Assembly (NCBI GenBank): GCA_026261815.1
Contig: JAMPIT010000890.1
Span: 6,912,001-6,976,000 of the forward strand
Origin: Monarcha castaneiventris obscurior
Taxonomy: Eukaryota > Chordata > Aves > Passeriformes > Monarchidae
Length of the DNA stretch: 64,000 bases
Reading direction: 5' to 3'
Shown: positions 49,301-61,349 of the stretch, in pieces
How positions within the stretch are numbered: position 1 is the stretch's first letter
Layout: every line of letters starts with the position of its first letter
Notes under the pieces: generated by a model
Databases searched by the model: none
Told to the model about the DNA's origin: nothing
What the model saw: only the letters and a program-made list of their open reading frames with translations
Translations under genes and position numbers: made by a program

Positions 49301-51944
49301 CAATAAATGTTTCTTCCTTCCTCACAGTGGGAAGAAGGAAATATTTTCTCAGAAGTTGAATTGACTGTTTATTGACCAGATAAATTATGCACTTTCCATT
49401 TGGCTTTTCCCATGCAATTTAAAGTGAGGTTATCAGAATAAGAGCTTGTCTTTGGGATTTTATTTCCCTCAAATATTTCTGCCTCCCTCAAAGACACAAA
49501 ATAGTTCATGTAGCCCAAAGGAGAGCATCAGGGAATTGTTTCCAGCTAGTATTGTAGCTTTTGCTTTGGAAATGCTTCCTATTAGGTATTGTATTCCTGT
49601 ATAACCCATTCCTAAATGGGGGAATGACTCAAGTAAGTCAACCTGGCCAGCCTTACAAACATTTTCCTCTCTCATTCAGCATTGCCTTTTACTTACATCT
49701 GGCAACAGTAACTTTTGAAACTATTAAATGGTCTTAGTTGTGTAAAAAGACAGAGGAAATATTTTGTAAAATCAAACTCTTTCACTTGATCTGCCCTATG
49801 TATTTCAGCACTCCTGTTCACAGCACTGAGATTTGGTATTTTCATAAGCTCCAGAGGAGTGGTATAAGCATAACATAATGTTCTGTTATACTGCTATCAT
49901 CTGTACACAGTCCACATTGCCCTGGATTTTGTGTCTCTGGGCATTGCTTTTGCTTTGGTACAGCACCTTCTGCATTTACTGCCTTTCCAGAAGCTCACTG
50001 TGCTGCCTGGTATTCTCAGCTTCAGAAACTGCAGAGAGGAACCTGGGTTTGCGTTCTTTGGTCCATCCTTCTGTCATTTCTGTTTGTCAGAGCTTGAGGA
50101 TTATAGCTGTCATTTTGGCTATTCACTTGGGAAGGTTTTGGAGCTCTTTTAGATGTTACAACCTGAAGCTGGGGAATTTTGCAGCAGGTCCCTGGGCACG
50201 GTGTGACAGAGTTCTGCTGGAGCAATGGACAGGTGTCAGGGCCAGACCAGGGGCAGCCATGCAGGTGTGTGCCTTGTGCTCATGTCCCCAGCTTGGAAAC
50301 TTTACACAACATGTGCTACTATCCTGAAGAGAATAAGGCCAGAGCAGGACTTGTGGAACAGAGAGAAGAAAAAATATGGATTCACCTCTTCTTTCAAAAC
50401 AGTTTATTTTTTCCACAGCAGTTGTAGTGATTGCAGATGACACATATGAACTGGATGGTCAGGGGCAGGATTAGCACTCGATGGTTTGCTATTGCCATGT
50501 AACTTCAGCTGGTCTGGATTAAAGAACAGATTCATTTATTGCAAGTACATATATGTATAATAGCTTAAAATTAGCTGCAGTGAGGCTGGCCTTAAACTTC
50601 TGGATTTTTTTTACCATTATCTTTGGTGTGGATATTCCCAGGAATGCTTTGGTTTTTGTGGGCTGAAAGCTTTGTGTTGGGCTGTAATGTGCTATCTGTA
50701 GTACTTCCTTCTATTAAATAACTATAATTACATTTTCAGCACAGTCTGAATTGTCTGTCCAAGCCTGTCTCCTGTGTATCTTAAGGAGTACTTTGATAGT
50801 TTGGCTTCACCTCCATTTTTAGTTACTATGTGCCTAAACCTCTCTTTGCTTGTGTTTTCTACTCACAGTTCCTATGTATTTTGTTCCTTGTATCATATAG
50901 CCATTTTCCTGAGCAAAGTTTAGTCTGAGTCATTGGCTGCTTTTTCCATTTCACGGGCATGTCAGCATTTTGTTTGTAATTTTCTTCAGATCCTCCTTAC
51001 GAAAGGAGACTCTTAAAGCTGCAGTCAGAATACATAAAGATGTGCCCATAATGATTAATGTAACCTATTGGCCTGTGTATTGCAAATATTTCCTTGTACA
51101 TGGTATCCTTAAATCAGCCAGGAGTGAGTGTGTGAAAGTGCGGTGTGCACTGCGTGCCTGTGACGTATTTGTGTAAGAATGTACATAACTTTAAACAGGC
51201 ACACCAGCATTTGAGCTGTGATCTGTTAATGACTTCCTCATTCAATAAAGCATGGAATGCCAAATCCCTGTGCTTGGCAAATTCAGACTGCTAATTTGTC
51301 AAAGCTGAATAAGAGGAAAACATGTACTTTGTAATTCATAGCAATAACGTAAGGAAAACAGAAGACTTAGTAAAAGGAGCAGTAAGGTGCTGAATATCCC
51401 TTTTATCTGTCGAAAGCAGATGAAAGACTAATCCAAAGTGTCCAGTATTTCCATGCTCTTCTGTGTCAAATTAGGCAATTCATCTGCTCAAACACACACA
51501 GGAATGTGTTGCTTGGTGAAGAGTGGGTGGTGGTCCAGAACTGGAGTAATAAGAAGTTCAAGTAAATATGAAATTGTTTGCACTTATCTGTACATTTTAA
51601 ATTGGTTAATCTAACAGAAATTAGTTAGAAGGTTTTTGATGGGCTTATTGTGCTTACAGAGATTGGTGTAAATGTTCAGAACAGATTGTACATCTGATGC
51701 TGTCATTCAGAGACTCTTTAAAAAAAATAATTCCCAAAACAAAGATAATTCTGAAATGAGTATTTTCTCTGGAGTTTAGCCTGGCTGAAGTGAGAGATCT
51801 CCTTTAATTCTGAATTATTTGATCTGTTGAGTGACTTTGTGTCTTAGCTACATACTCAGAAAGGGAAAAAAATATAGATAGATAATATAGAACAATTCAA
51901 AACAGGGTCATGCAGACATGTGCCCAAATCCTGATATGCAATGA
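46301..51944. other. Presumed intron or intergenic DNA, nothing recognised
   Basis: No gene, RNA gene or clear repeat. A 149-codon frame at 49878-50327 is hydrophobic at its start but has no homology I recognise. The moderately GC-rich stretch 49060-49290 has no recognised content. Confidence 0.45.
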
Positions 51945-52641
51945 GTGGAGAATGGACTGAGAGCAGCCCTGCAAATAACGATTTTGGGGTGCTGGTGGAT
52001 GACAGGTTGAACATGACCAGTCAATGTGTGCTTGCAGCCCAGAAAGCCAGTTGTATCCTGGACTTCATCAGGAACAGTGTGACCAGCAGGGTGAGGGAGG
52101 GGATTCTGCCCCTCTGCTCTGGTGAGATCCCATCTGCAGTGCTGCTTTAGCTCTGCAGCCACAATATAAGAAGGACATGGTCCTGTTAGAGCATGTCAAA
52201 GGGGGCGACAAAGATGATCAGAGGGCTGGAGCACCTCTCCTGTGGAGGCTGAGAGAGCTGGGGTTGTTCAGGCCAGAGAAGATGGGAGATCTCTGGGGAG
52301 ATGATATAGCACCTTCCAGTATCTTGTGGGTGACCTATGAGAAAGCCAGAGGTGGACTTTTTACAAGGGCATGTAAGGGTAGGACAAGGGGTAAAAGGCT
52401 TTAAACTGAAAGAGAGTAGCCTTAGACATTAGGAAGAAATTCTTCAATGTGAAGGTTGTGAGGCACTGCAGCAGGTTGCCTGGAGCAGCTGTGGATGCCC
52501 CATCCCTGGAAGTGTTAAAGGCCATGCTGGGTTGGGCTATGAGCAGCCTGGTCTAGAGGAAGGTGTCCTGGTCCATGGCAGGGATGTTGGAATGAGATGA
52601 CATTTAAGGTCTTCTTTAACATAGTCTATGGTTTTATGAAT
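51945..52641 (+). mobile_element. CR1 LINE, 3'-terminal fragment, about 700 bp
   Basis: This is the longest CR1 copy in the window. It starts in the region encoding the sequence just after the reverse-transcriptase core (minor variants of GVLVDDRLNMTSQCVLAAQK at about 51982-52041) and runs through 'gatgatcagagggctggagc' and 'tttacaagggcatgtaaggg'. It continues into the 3' terminus ending ctatggttttatgaatg. Internal stops and frameshifts (for example after about 52150) show it is dead. It is 5'-truncated like most avian CR1 inserts. Confidence 0.92.
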
Positions 52642-54228
52642 GGCAGAGCAACTTGTATGTGGTTAGTGAAAGATGATGAACAATGCAAGTGCTTCTCAAA
52701 TAGAGTACTGCATTCCCTTAGACAGCAGTTCCTGTTATAATTGCACCATATGTTCTCAGCAGACAGCAGATGTACAGTCTAACATTTAGCAATGGAACTT
52801 TCCCATTTGAACGTTTGGGATAATACTGAAATAACGAATAATTAATTTTTGGCATTTGTAAGGCAGTTTCTTTTCATTGCTATTTGTCCCCACTGTTTGC
52901 TGTGCCTAGTTGTTTCAGAAGGGTTTGTCACTTCCAAGATTGTAGAACTTTTATGTAGACATTTCCTTGTATCTCTCCAATAACCCTGAAAGCATTACCT
53001 ATTTTAATGCTTGGATGGCTAGGTGGCTTCCCCAGGATCACACAAGGCACCACAGAAATGCAGGGGACATCACTGGTGTCTTGAAGACTGATGTTTCTGT
53101 CAAGACAGCCACAGCTGCAGGGTCGATGGGGAGCTGCCAAGGGCATGGCATCTGGTAAATGACAAAGTGCCACCTTGGAGGCAGTGCTCAAAGACATTGT
53201 CTCCTCACTCTCTTTACCCCTTTTGAATACTTTCTATTTCATTAATAAAGGGAATTCCAGGAGCTGGATGTTAATTCTAGTGTTCCCTACTGGTAGAAGC
53301 AGCTTGCTTTCTAATACCGTGGCAGGTAGGTATAAAATTGTCAGACCAGGGTGCAAGATAATTAAACCAGGGGAAAATGCCAAGTTTCCACTGAAAGTTT
53401 TGATAGATCAGCTCATGCATAAAGTAATCTGAAGGATATAGCCTGAATTAAAATTCACTAAAATCAGCACTTTTGGAGGTGGAAGGGGATTGACTGGCTA
53501 TAACAGAATATGTTTTTAAAAGTATCAGTTAAAACTGTTTCTGTCTTGTCAAGTTCTTTAAGAGGGATCTTGTATTGTTTGTTGTGAGTAGTATGTTAAC
53601 CTTTATAGTCTCCTGAGGAATGTATTGATTAACTTCCTTTTTTCAATTCAGCCTTACAGTTCTATGGAAAAATATCCAATGTGAGTGTAATGTGTAGAAA
53701 TGTGTATAATATTTCCTTCAGTGGAAAATTGATGATCTTGTAACCTTCTTGCATTGCCCTTTGCTAGAGAGACATGTAGTCTTTTGGGACTTTGATTCTT
53801 AAGTTCTTGAAAATAGCAGCAAAGCTGTAAGAAAAGGAAAACACTTTTATTGACTATTTTTTTAACTGTAGAAGCTTTTTTAGCTTTTTGTCAAGTGTGA
53901 AACTTGATCTATTCCCTACAAAGTGGTGTTGTCTCTCTCTACAGTTTATTTACAGTTCATCAGAAGTTCATGACCTGTTTTTTCTTTTTTTTTTTTTTCT
54001 TTAATTCTGCTTAAGCCAATCAATAATTGTCAGATCTTTTCTTGGTAGTAATTTTGCAGGCTGTAGATGTTTGATCTCTATCTCTTATCTAATTGAGGAT
54101 GCATCAAGGCTGAATACTCACTCCTTTGTTATGCATGAAGCTATAAAGAGTGCAGTAAATGGGGACAAATGGCAGGTGTTTTGTACACAGACAAACTTGT
54201 AATAAATTAATTTGTTGCCTCTTGGATT
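52642..54228. other. Presumed intron or intergenic DNA with one MIR-like fragment
   Basis: No gene seen. A MIR-like fragment at about 52970-53075 is listed separately; otherwise the sequence is AT-rich and unique-looking. Confidence 0.45.
52970..53075 (-). repeat. MIR-like ancient SINE fragment
   Basis: 'ggtggcttccccaggatcac' followed by acaaggcaccacagaaatgcagggg resembles the reverse complement of the MIR core (aagtggcttgcccaaggtcacacagc...). By-eye match, diverged. Confidence 0.4.
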
Positions 54229-54259
54229 ATTTTGCCTTATTGGGCAAATAAGGCAAAAT
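54229..54259. repeat. Perfect 13-bp hairpin
   Basis: attttgccttatt (54229-54241) and aataaggcaaaat (54247-54259) are exact reverse complements with the loop gggca. AT-rich, function unknown. Confidence 0.88.
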
Positions 54260-54698
54260 TACTGTGTATTCAAGGTGTTTTCTGAAGGGAAAATACAAGG
54301 AAAAGTCCTTCCTTTGTTCAGTGATATTTCTTGATCTGGATGAGTGATCAAAATGAGTTAGTTGCATTAATATTCTGTACTGTCCTAGGATATGTACTGT
54401 AGTTCTGGTGGTGAAGCCTGGGTATTATTTTCAGTAGTAAGAGTCATTAAGTCATATGTCCAAACTTTCTGATGCCCTGCAAGGAGTTACAAGTGCAAGA
54501 AATATACAAATAATGTGCTACTGCTCTAAGTAAGTCTAAGCTGACTTTCTATTAGATGGAAACATGAAATCCTGGTCCTGCAGAGGTTTGACTCTGACCA
54601 TCACTAGAAAAGAATGCAGGTCAGTTTTGTTAAAAATGAAGTTGTTGTGAGGATCAGAAAGTTGCTCTGTCATTAACTTTCCTGTCTACTAAAGGCAC

Positions 54699-54796
54699 AC
54701 GATGTGATTCTGGGGATTGTCCTGTGCAGGGCCAGGAGCTGGACCCATGATCCTTGTGAATTCTTTCCAACTCAGGATATTCTATGATACTGTGAC
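54699..54796 (+). mobile_element. CR1 LINE, extreme 3' end only
   Basis: 'ggggattgtcctgtgcaggg' followed by ccaggagctggacccatgatccttgtg and the terminus tccaactcaggatattctatgata is the short 3' tail of an avian CR1 subfamily. Only about 100 bases were inserted or survive. Confidence 0.85.
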
Positions 54797-54999
54797 AGGC
54801 ATCTGTTGACTTTTGTTGTGCCCTGCACTTTTGCAGGACAGTCAGATAGCTGTGGCTCTGAAACACAACTCCTTCTTCCGTGTCTTTTCTTTTAAGTCTA
54901 AATCACTTTATTTGATGAAAAAGTGAAGCTCCCAGGCTTCAAATGTGAAGATTATCAGCTCTCTTACAGGTACGAAATCAATTCTCTTTACAGCCGTTT

Positions 55000-55586
55000 A
55001 TTTAAAAAATGGTGTCTCATCTTTTCAGCTGGAGTAACCAGCTTTTCATATACCTAAGTACTTCACTTTCCTTATTAGCACAATATACTTCTCAAAACTC
55101 CAAACAGTTTCTCTGCCAGTATCTCTTTTTCATTTGGACATAGCAGACCTCAGAGCCTCTGTGTTCCTGAATCCAGATCCCTAGTTACTGACCTCAGGGC
55201 TCCCCTAGTACTTTCTGCCAGAGGCTCCAGGAAGGTCTGTTTTTCCTGGCTGTTGTGCACATTTTTTTACATCTTATTCTGCCCAGACTGGTCCCAGGGC
55301 TGCTGCATGTACTATCACCTGTTTAGTGTTTTTGAAGGCTTGTTGTTGCTCAGTGCTCCATGTGAGATTGTTCTTCTTCTGGGTCACTTGATAAAGAGAG
55401 CTGGCAATCACTCATTTGGAATGTGCATTTTCCAGAAACCTACAATGCCTAAGAAAGCTTGTCTGTGTTCCTTACTAATTGGTGGATATTGGTGTAATTT
55501 TGTTGATCGCACCCATTGGGATCTGACCAACTCTCTCTTGCCATTTTATTCCTAAAACCTCAATCTCCTGTCCAGGTCCCTTGACC
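55000..55586 (-). pseudogene. ERV-L-like pol remnant, RT C-terminal and connection region
   Basis: On the minus strand, downstream of the RT core, scattered frames match the retroviral polymerase after the catalytic motif. They include a QEIEVLGIKWQ-type segment (about 55560) and an ISKEHRQAFLGIVGFWKMHI segment (about 55495-55435). Frame changes and stops separate them. The low-coordinate limit is uncertain and no integrase could be recognised. This is an endogenous relic with no coding capacity. Confidence 0.6.
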
Positions 55587-56030
55587 TTACTTTGTTTTAT
55601 GGCAAAACCAGCTTTCAGAAGGATTTGAAGTATTTTTTCTGTTTCTCAAAATCTTCTTCTGTTGTATTACCCCACATGATGGTGTCATCAATGTACTGCA
55701 GGTGTTCTGGAGCTCCAGTGCAGTCTGAATTGGTCCATGGCAGATGGCAGGGCTGTGTGTCCATCCCAGGGGCAGGTTATTCCAGGTATGCTGGGCACTC
55801 CTCCAAGTGCAAGCGAGCTCTGTTGCCAAAGGGATTGACAAAACCACATTAGTGGTATCAGTTTTGGCACACTGGGCTGCCTTTGACTCCAGTTCGTGTT
55901 GGAAGTTCAAGTGTGTCTGGTACAGCAGCAGGTTGATTTCATTCATGTAGTAATAGTCTACTGTTAATCTCCATTCTCCATTAGACTTTTACACTGGCCA
56001 CATGGGGCTGTTAAAGGGTGAGCAGGTCCT
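55587..56030 (-). pseudogene. ERV-L-like pol remnant, reverse transcriptase core
   Basis: The minus strand encodes a decayed retroviral reverse transcriptase. It has a WRLTVDYYYMNEI-type start (about 55985-55940), an IPLATELACTW segment, a 'HGPIQTALE' segment, and the catalytic motif as YIDDTIMWG at 55695-55669 in a different frame. A frameshift just before the catalytic motif and several stops break the gene. Comparison with class III (ERV-L) avian elements is from memory. Function is lost. It is probably much older than the solo LTR at 41541, judging by its decay. Confidence 0.75.
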
Positions 56031-56199
56031 GCTAATGACTCTTCGGTGATCCAGTCGGTGGCTCAGTTTATGGATGAGAAGCATGGAGTCCTGGTTGATG
56101 TGATGCTGCTGCTGGTGCACTGGTATGGCAGTGATCAGTACCTACGGACCTTCGACCTTCAGTAATCCTGTGAGATGAGAGTCCTCGAAAGACAGCTGT

Positions 56200-56539
56200 T
56201 TAATTTCCTCTGTCTCTGAGGCAGCTACACAGCAAGCCCACTGCATAGTTCAATGCCATTAGGGTACGCTGCATACTGGTATCTACCAGAGCCTGTGCTT
56301 CTGATGTTCCAAGCCACTGGATCCACACAGTCCAGTAAATCCAGTTGTCCCTCTTATCCTCTTGGCTGGAGGCAAGATGCCCCCTGATACTCATCATAAG
56401 GTCCTTCACTTAATGTCTTGTGGAAATGGGTTAGAATTTCTTTCCATGGGATCAGGAGTAAAGTCAGCTTTACCTCTTTGCCTGGGAAACTGCCTGCTGT
56501 AGACTGGAGCAGCAGCAACTTTCCTGAAGGAACCCCCAT
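56200..56539 (-). pseudogene. ERV-L-like gag end and protease remnant
   Basis: Immediately upstream of the RT on the minus strand, a 69-codon frame (56409-56200) contains ALVDTSMQRTL, which aligns with the retroviral aspartic-protease active-site motif, normally DTG; here the glycine is serine. A 61-codon frame (56539-56354) precedes and overlaps it in another frame and would be the end of gag or the start of pro. Order gag/pro/RT on one strand supports one degraded provirus. Stops and frame changes make it non-functional. Confidence 0.55.
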
Positions 56540-57000
56540 TTGTGATTGTTTTTCCTCTGCAATTCATGTATCGGTGTCTCTATGGTTGAGGTAGGTTTTC
56601 CATCCCACTTATGTCTTCTCCGTGGTCTCACCGGTAAAACCAAAGGGTTATAATGTGGTTATAATTTCTGTATCCTCCCTCTTGAGCAAAATTTGGATGG
56701 GTTTTCCTTATCCACAGTGGGAAGTCTTAGATGTTACAGTGACAGGTTCCCACATCCCTGCATTAACTTTTAGTAATAATTAAATCGGTTAGCAGTTGGT
56801 CAAAGACACGGTTATAGTACGTGTGAACTTGCCTGCAGTCTCCTGCCCCCTTCCCTGAGCCTTGCTGAAGCTGTGAACTTCAAGTAGAGAAATGTATCTC
56901 TTTCTCTTCCAAATCTTCCTGCATTTTTTTTGTCTAATGGGAGATGTCTCCCTGCAGGTAGCAATGGTACAGGAGCGTTAGGTAACTCTTCATCGAGTCA
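56540..57000 (-). other. Probable 5' continuation of the ERV remnant, undefined
   Basis: The sequence between the protease relic and the GC-rich block shows no intact frame. It may hold decayed gag, but I see no diagnostic motif such as a zinc knuckle. Confidence 0.3.
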
Positions 57001-57890
57001 GGGTTTTTCTGAAGTCAGCAGATAACTCATAGTTCTTGCAGGAGCAATCACCCTGACAGCATGTTCCTGGAGAAGCTGTGGCTGTCTGGTGCATCTCATG
57101 GAAGGCACAGGGAAGGGAGCACAGTGAAAGGGGCAGAGTGGCCTCAAGGGGCTGAGACCTCTTTGTCTGGGCTTGGCCTCTCTTGGAGAGACTCGGGCCT
57201 GGCTGGGCTGTCCCAGGTAGCCAATTGTGTGGAGAAGACCTCAGGCAGGCTCTGTCTTGCTCCCCTTGTCCGCCAGCCTGTCCTTGTTTCCTCTGCAGCA
57301 GCTGAGACCCACCTCTACCTCCTGGGGTTGGGCAAAGGGCTGGGGAGGAGGCAGAGGAGCTTTGGTGCCTGCCCAAGCTTTTCCTTCAAGTGGGCTCCCA
57401 GCCCTTGCCCTGCATGTTGCTGGCCCAAGGCTGTGGCAGGTCCTGGCTCGCAGCCGCCTGGCTCCATCCCACCTGGCTGAGCCTCAGTGCTCAGTGCTCT
57501 GGAGTGTCTCCTGGCTTTCCTGCAAAGGCAGAGATGAGCCAAGCCCGGCTGAGCTGCTCCAGGACCTACCAGGACCTCCAGGTGCCGGCCAGCTGGGCAC
57601 AGGAGGGTTGGCTCCCTGTGCCTGGGCCTTGCCGCTCCAGATCCTGGCAGGGCACATCCTACGTGAGCATGGCCCAGGCGGGATGGCTGAAAAGGCCAAG
57701 GCTGCCAGTGGAGACAGTGACCATGGAGAGAGCTGTGCATCTTACCTGACTTGTGCGTGTCATACCTGTCCATTTTACCTGACTTTTGTTGTGAAGAACT
57801 CAGAAGTTCTGATTCAAGGATGGGATAGAGCACAAAATCAGTCAGCTAGAGTCTGGACAAGCTGCCCTATTGCTCCAAATCAGAGATAAA
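57000..57890. other. GC-rich block with long overlapping frames on both strands
   Basis: A conspicuously GC-rich segment in AT-rich surroundings has a 220-codon frame on + (57227-57889), a 139-codon frame on + (57061-57480), and frames of 172 (57315-57833) and 128 codons (56990-57376) on -. High GC content makes stop-free runs likely, and none of the peptides is recognisable; all are rich in Gly/Pro/Ala/Gln. CpG is not enriched, unlike the island at 3-4 kb. It could be the gag/leader part of the adjacent minus-strand ERV, another repeat, or an exon-containing segment. Confidence 0.35.
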
Positions 57891-60800
57891 CCTAAGAGAG
57901 AAATTGAGCCTGACCATAGGGATATGAGAGAATAGATGTATCTACTATTTAGCAGGATGAAGAACTGTGTGGTGTGGTTTATGCTGCGTGTGTAATAAAG
58001 GGAAAGTAACTTGTAAAGCTGCTATTGGACTTTCCTGAAGCTACACCTATTTTTCAGCTCATCATGTCTTCTGAAATAGTTTGTGATAGGATCCAAAACA
58101 GAGACTGAAAGAGAATGCATCATAATATTTTACAGTGTCCTTTGGCTCACAACCAAAAAATGCTGTAACCCTTGATATAATTATTGGAGCAGTAATGAGC
58201 TTAAGAGGCAACAGAGAGTGCAACCTCTGCCCTTCTTTATAGGAATTTATGACTAAGGCAAAGATGTTAATTTTATTGATGTCATTAAGGGAAAAGTAAT
58301 ACAGGACTAGTTTAATTTTCCATATTGGATAGAAACTCAAGAAATCAATCCACTTTGCAGCTGGGTTGAAGACAGAGAGAGGCACAGATATGATATATGA
58401 TCTTTCAAAAACATGAATAAAAATTTCAAATTTCATAGGTGTAAAACAGCTACAAGCATTTTTAAAAATTGATTTGATCATTGGGCATTAGATAAGAAGC
58501 AATGTAGACAAACCCTTCAGAGGTATGTCTGATGGGACACTTCTGGAATTCCTCGGGGACTGTGATTTGCACAGTAGATTTGGTATGGCAAAAGTCAACA
58601 AGAGGAAGACAGAGGACAGTGATATTCTGCTGCATTGGGGTACTCAGTGAATGTGTATAGGGAAATTAAGACCAAGAAGTGTGCTCACCAAGGGACTTCT
58701 CCTGTATTTTGTTAAGCCTCTTGCTTGACTGTGGAAGACCTAAGAAATCCTCATTTGAATTATAAATGATGAGCAAAAATCTTAATTTTAGCATGAAAGA
58801 AGAGGCTGTGGCAAACTGAAAAAGTTGCAAAATACCTATAGTATATCTAAAGTCAAGGAAGAGGAGAAGGAGCACCAATTTCTACTGACTTCCATCAGAG
58901 GTCTATGTAATGTGTAATCCCTATTTTTAAGAGTAACTTAGAACCATACTAGAAAACGTTATACTATAACAAAACAACTAGTTTCTTTACTATCCTTTAA
59001 ATTTCATCCTTCACCCTTGCTTGTTAAGTTCAGATCTGTTTTGTATTTGAATTGGAAGCTTATGGAAGTATTGACCATATTTTCTTAAATGGGAGTGTGA
59101 TTAAATAAATAGGGCGATATTGATACAGGACCTACAAACATTGATCTAGTCAAAATAATACATAGCTTCTGAAATAGGAAGCTCCTTTTTTTTGTTTTTT
59201 TTTAGTAGTAGATACTTCTGTCACCAATTGAAGAAGAAAAACTATCTTGAAGCTTTCTGTAATGGTGTTTTCTTTTTAGGAAAAGACTTCATTTCTATTC
59301 AGTGTTTTCCTCTACTAAGTTGCACTGTCTGGTCGCTGTCAGATCCTGGAAGATTATTGCCTCGTTTCTTAGACATCTCCTGCATGTGGTACTTGCCTTT
59401 GTGACATATGTTCTTGACAGAAGAAAATGAGGGAGATTTGCTGTTGTCATCGTCTGTCATCACTGAACATAAAGACATTGAATGTAACTCTCTGGGAAAT
59501 TATCTCAAGAAGTTTATGCAGGTTTTTGCTATTGACTGTGTAAGCAGTAGTCATATACAGTACATTTTTAGAAGTCCTCATTGTCCCTCTGCAGAGAATT
59601 GTGATTTTTCAAAAGATCTCATCAAGACTGACTAGTTATGACTGCTGTGCATCAGATGTTTTTGAATATCTCATCCAAGCTGGCGGATGGCACAGTGCTG
59701 TCACTAGTTCAATTTTTTGGTAACACTTTTAAAGTTCTAGAATTTTTGTGCAAAATACATCCTACTCTGCTAAAGGAGAGGTTGGTTTGATGGCTCTGAA
59801 TCTGGCAGTTTGCTGTCCAGGAACAGAGCTCTCCTTCTTTACTTCTGATTATATCCTCTCTGTGGACTTTGACTCCATCTCTCTGAATCATTCTGTTAAC
59901 ACTGTTTTGACAGTGTGCAGAGAGAGTCTGCAAGCAGGATGCTTGCTTGAATGTGACATTTGCAAGTGCAAAGTGACTGCTTGTTGTCTAACAAGAGCTA
60001 CTGGATTAAGCGTTAATATACTCACAATCCTGGTGAGACTTCTAGGCAGTATGTGCTTGCTCCTGATTCATGCTATCTGAATTTTGGTTATCTGTGTGTA
60101 TCCCCACAAGAATAGCAATTAGGTGTACTCTACCAGGGTTCAGAATGTGGTTTAAGTTTTCAAAATAAGATTACTTAATCTGACTACTGCTGGTGGAATT
60201 CAGGTGATGTTGCTCTTTTGAATTTTAGTGGCAGTTCCCATCTTCTCACAGAACATTCCCTGTTTAAGTTTTTAACAAGTAGCACAATGTTTTGGTTAGA
60301 TAATTTTGTCTTCTTGTTTTCTGAAGAAGAATAATCAAGGAACACATTCCATTTTTGGAAAATAAATTCATGAAAATACAAGGAGAGCAAATATGCAAAG
60401 AGATTCACTGTTGCTCCTTTCGTGTAGAAATGAGTTCTTATACATAGAAATTGGTAATATCAGTGGCTTAAATGTCCCTGTTCCAGCTCTTAGCGTACCT
60501 ATTGGTTCCAGTTTGAAAGCTTCATTATGTAACAAATAAAAAGGTCCAGGCAGATATGAGAATTAGAACTTATGGTGATCAGTAGATGTTTCTGTAATCA
60601 GATGTAAATGGGATGTGTTTTGGGAACACATTCACATGTTGTGCTGCAGTGTAGGAGGACCTCGTTCAGCAGCTGCGTTAACCAATTCTAAGCAGAAGAT
60701 GTTTTCCCTCCTGGTATGCAGAATCTGAATTGTGGTGCAGGCTAATTTTTATTTTTATGTTGCTCCTTAAGGGACTTTTCCAGCACCACCTATCTCCAAA

Positions 60801-60953
60801 TCAGTTCTGAGGTACCTTCGAGGTTCACCTGGAATTTACATTTGTCATTGGTATGCAAGGTCTCTCACTTTATAGAGTTATTTTGGCAGGCCTTGTGCAG
60901 CTGACAGCTTTTAAGTGCCTTTCAACACTTCTTTGCAGCTCTGGCAGTTGGGC
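57891..60953. other. Presumed intron or intergenic DNA, nothing recognised
   Basis: AT-rich. A 139-codon minus-strand frame at 58062-58481 and a 110-codon + frame at 59748-60080 have no recognisable domain. A 5' LTR for the ERV relic was looked for here and not identified. Confidence 0.45.
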
Positions 60954-61349
60954 AGAATCACAGAATGGTTTGGGTTGGAAGGGACCTTTAAATATCCCCT
61001 TGTTCCAGCCCCACTGCCACAGGCAGGAACACTTTCCACTAAATCGGGTTGTTCAAAGCCCAACCCATCCTGGCCTTGAACACTTCCAGGATCAGAGCAT
61101 TCACAGCTTTTTTGAGCAATTTGTTCCAGCGTCTCACCACTCTCATCATGAAATATTTCTTCTTTATGTCCAATCTAAACCTACATACTTCCACTTTAGA
61201 GCTGTCCTTGGTGTCATCCACAGACTGGTGGAGGGTGCACTTGCTTTCACTGTCTTCGTTAGTGATGAAGATATTCAATAACACTGGTCCCAGTACAGAC
61301 CTTGAGGGACAAGACTGGTTAGTGGTGTCCACGTGGACTCTGAGTTACC
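60954..61349 (-). mobile_element. CR1 LINE with in-frame internal deletion
   Basis: The + strand start 'cagaatggtttgggttggaa' plus gggaccttta is the reverse complement of the classic avian CR1 3' end. Reading the minus strand, a 97-codon frame (61332-61039) begins in the reverse-transcriptase core (SVLGPVLLNIFIT, then a decayed catalytic motif VDDTK). It passes directly at about 61200 into the extreme C-terminal part (FRLDIKKKYFMMRVVRRWNK). The roughly 150 or more residues that normally lie between them are missing. The frame is kept across the junction. This copy probably arose by internal deletion or template jumping. Confidence 0.85.

Noticed and set aside
49878..50327. 149-codon + frame
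   Set aside because: Cysteine/leucine-rich start, no known domain, overlapping frames on both strands, no splice context.
58062..58481. 139-codon minus-strand frame
   Set aside because: AT-rich phenylalanine/isoleucine/lysine-rich peptide without recognisable motifs. Long for chance, but nothing supports translation.
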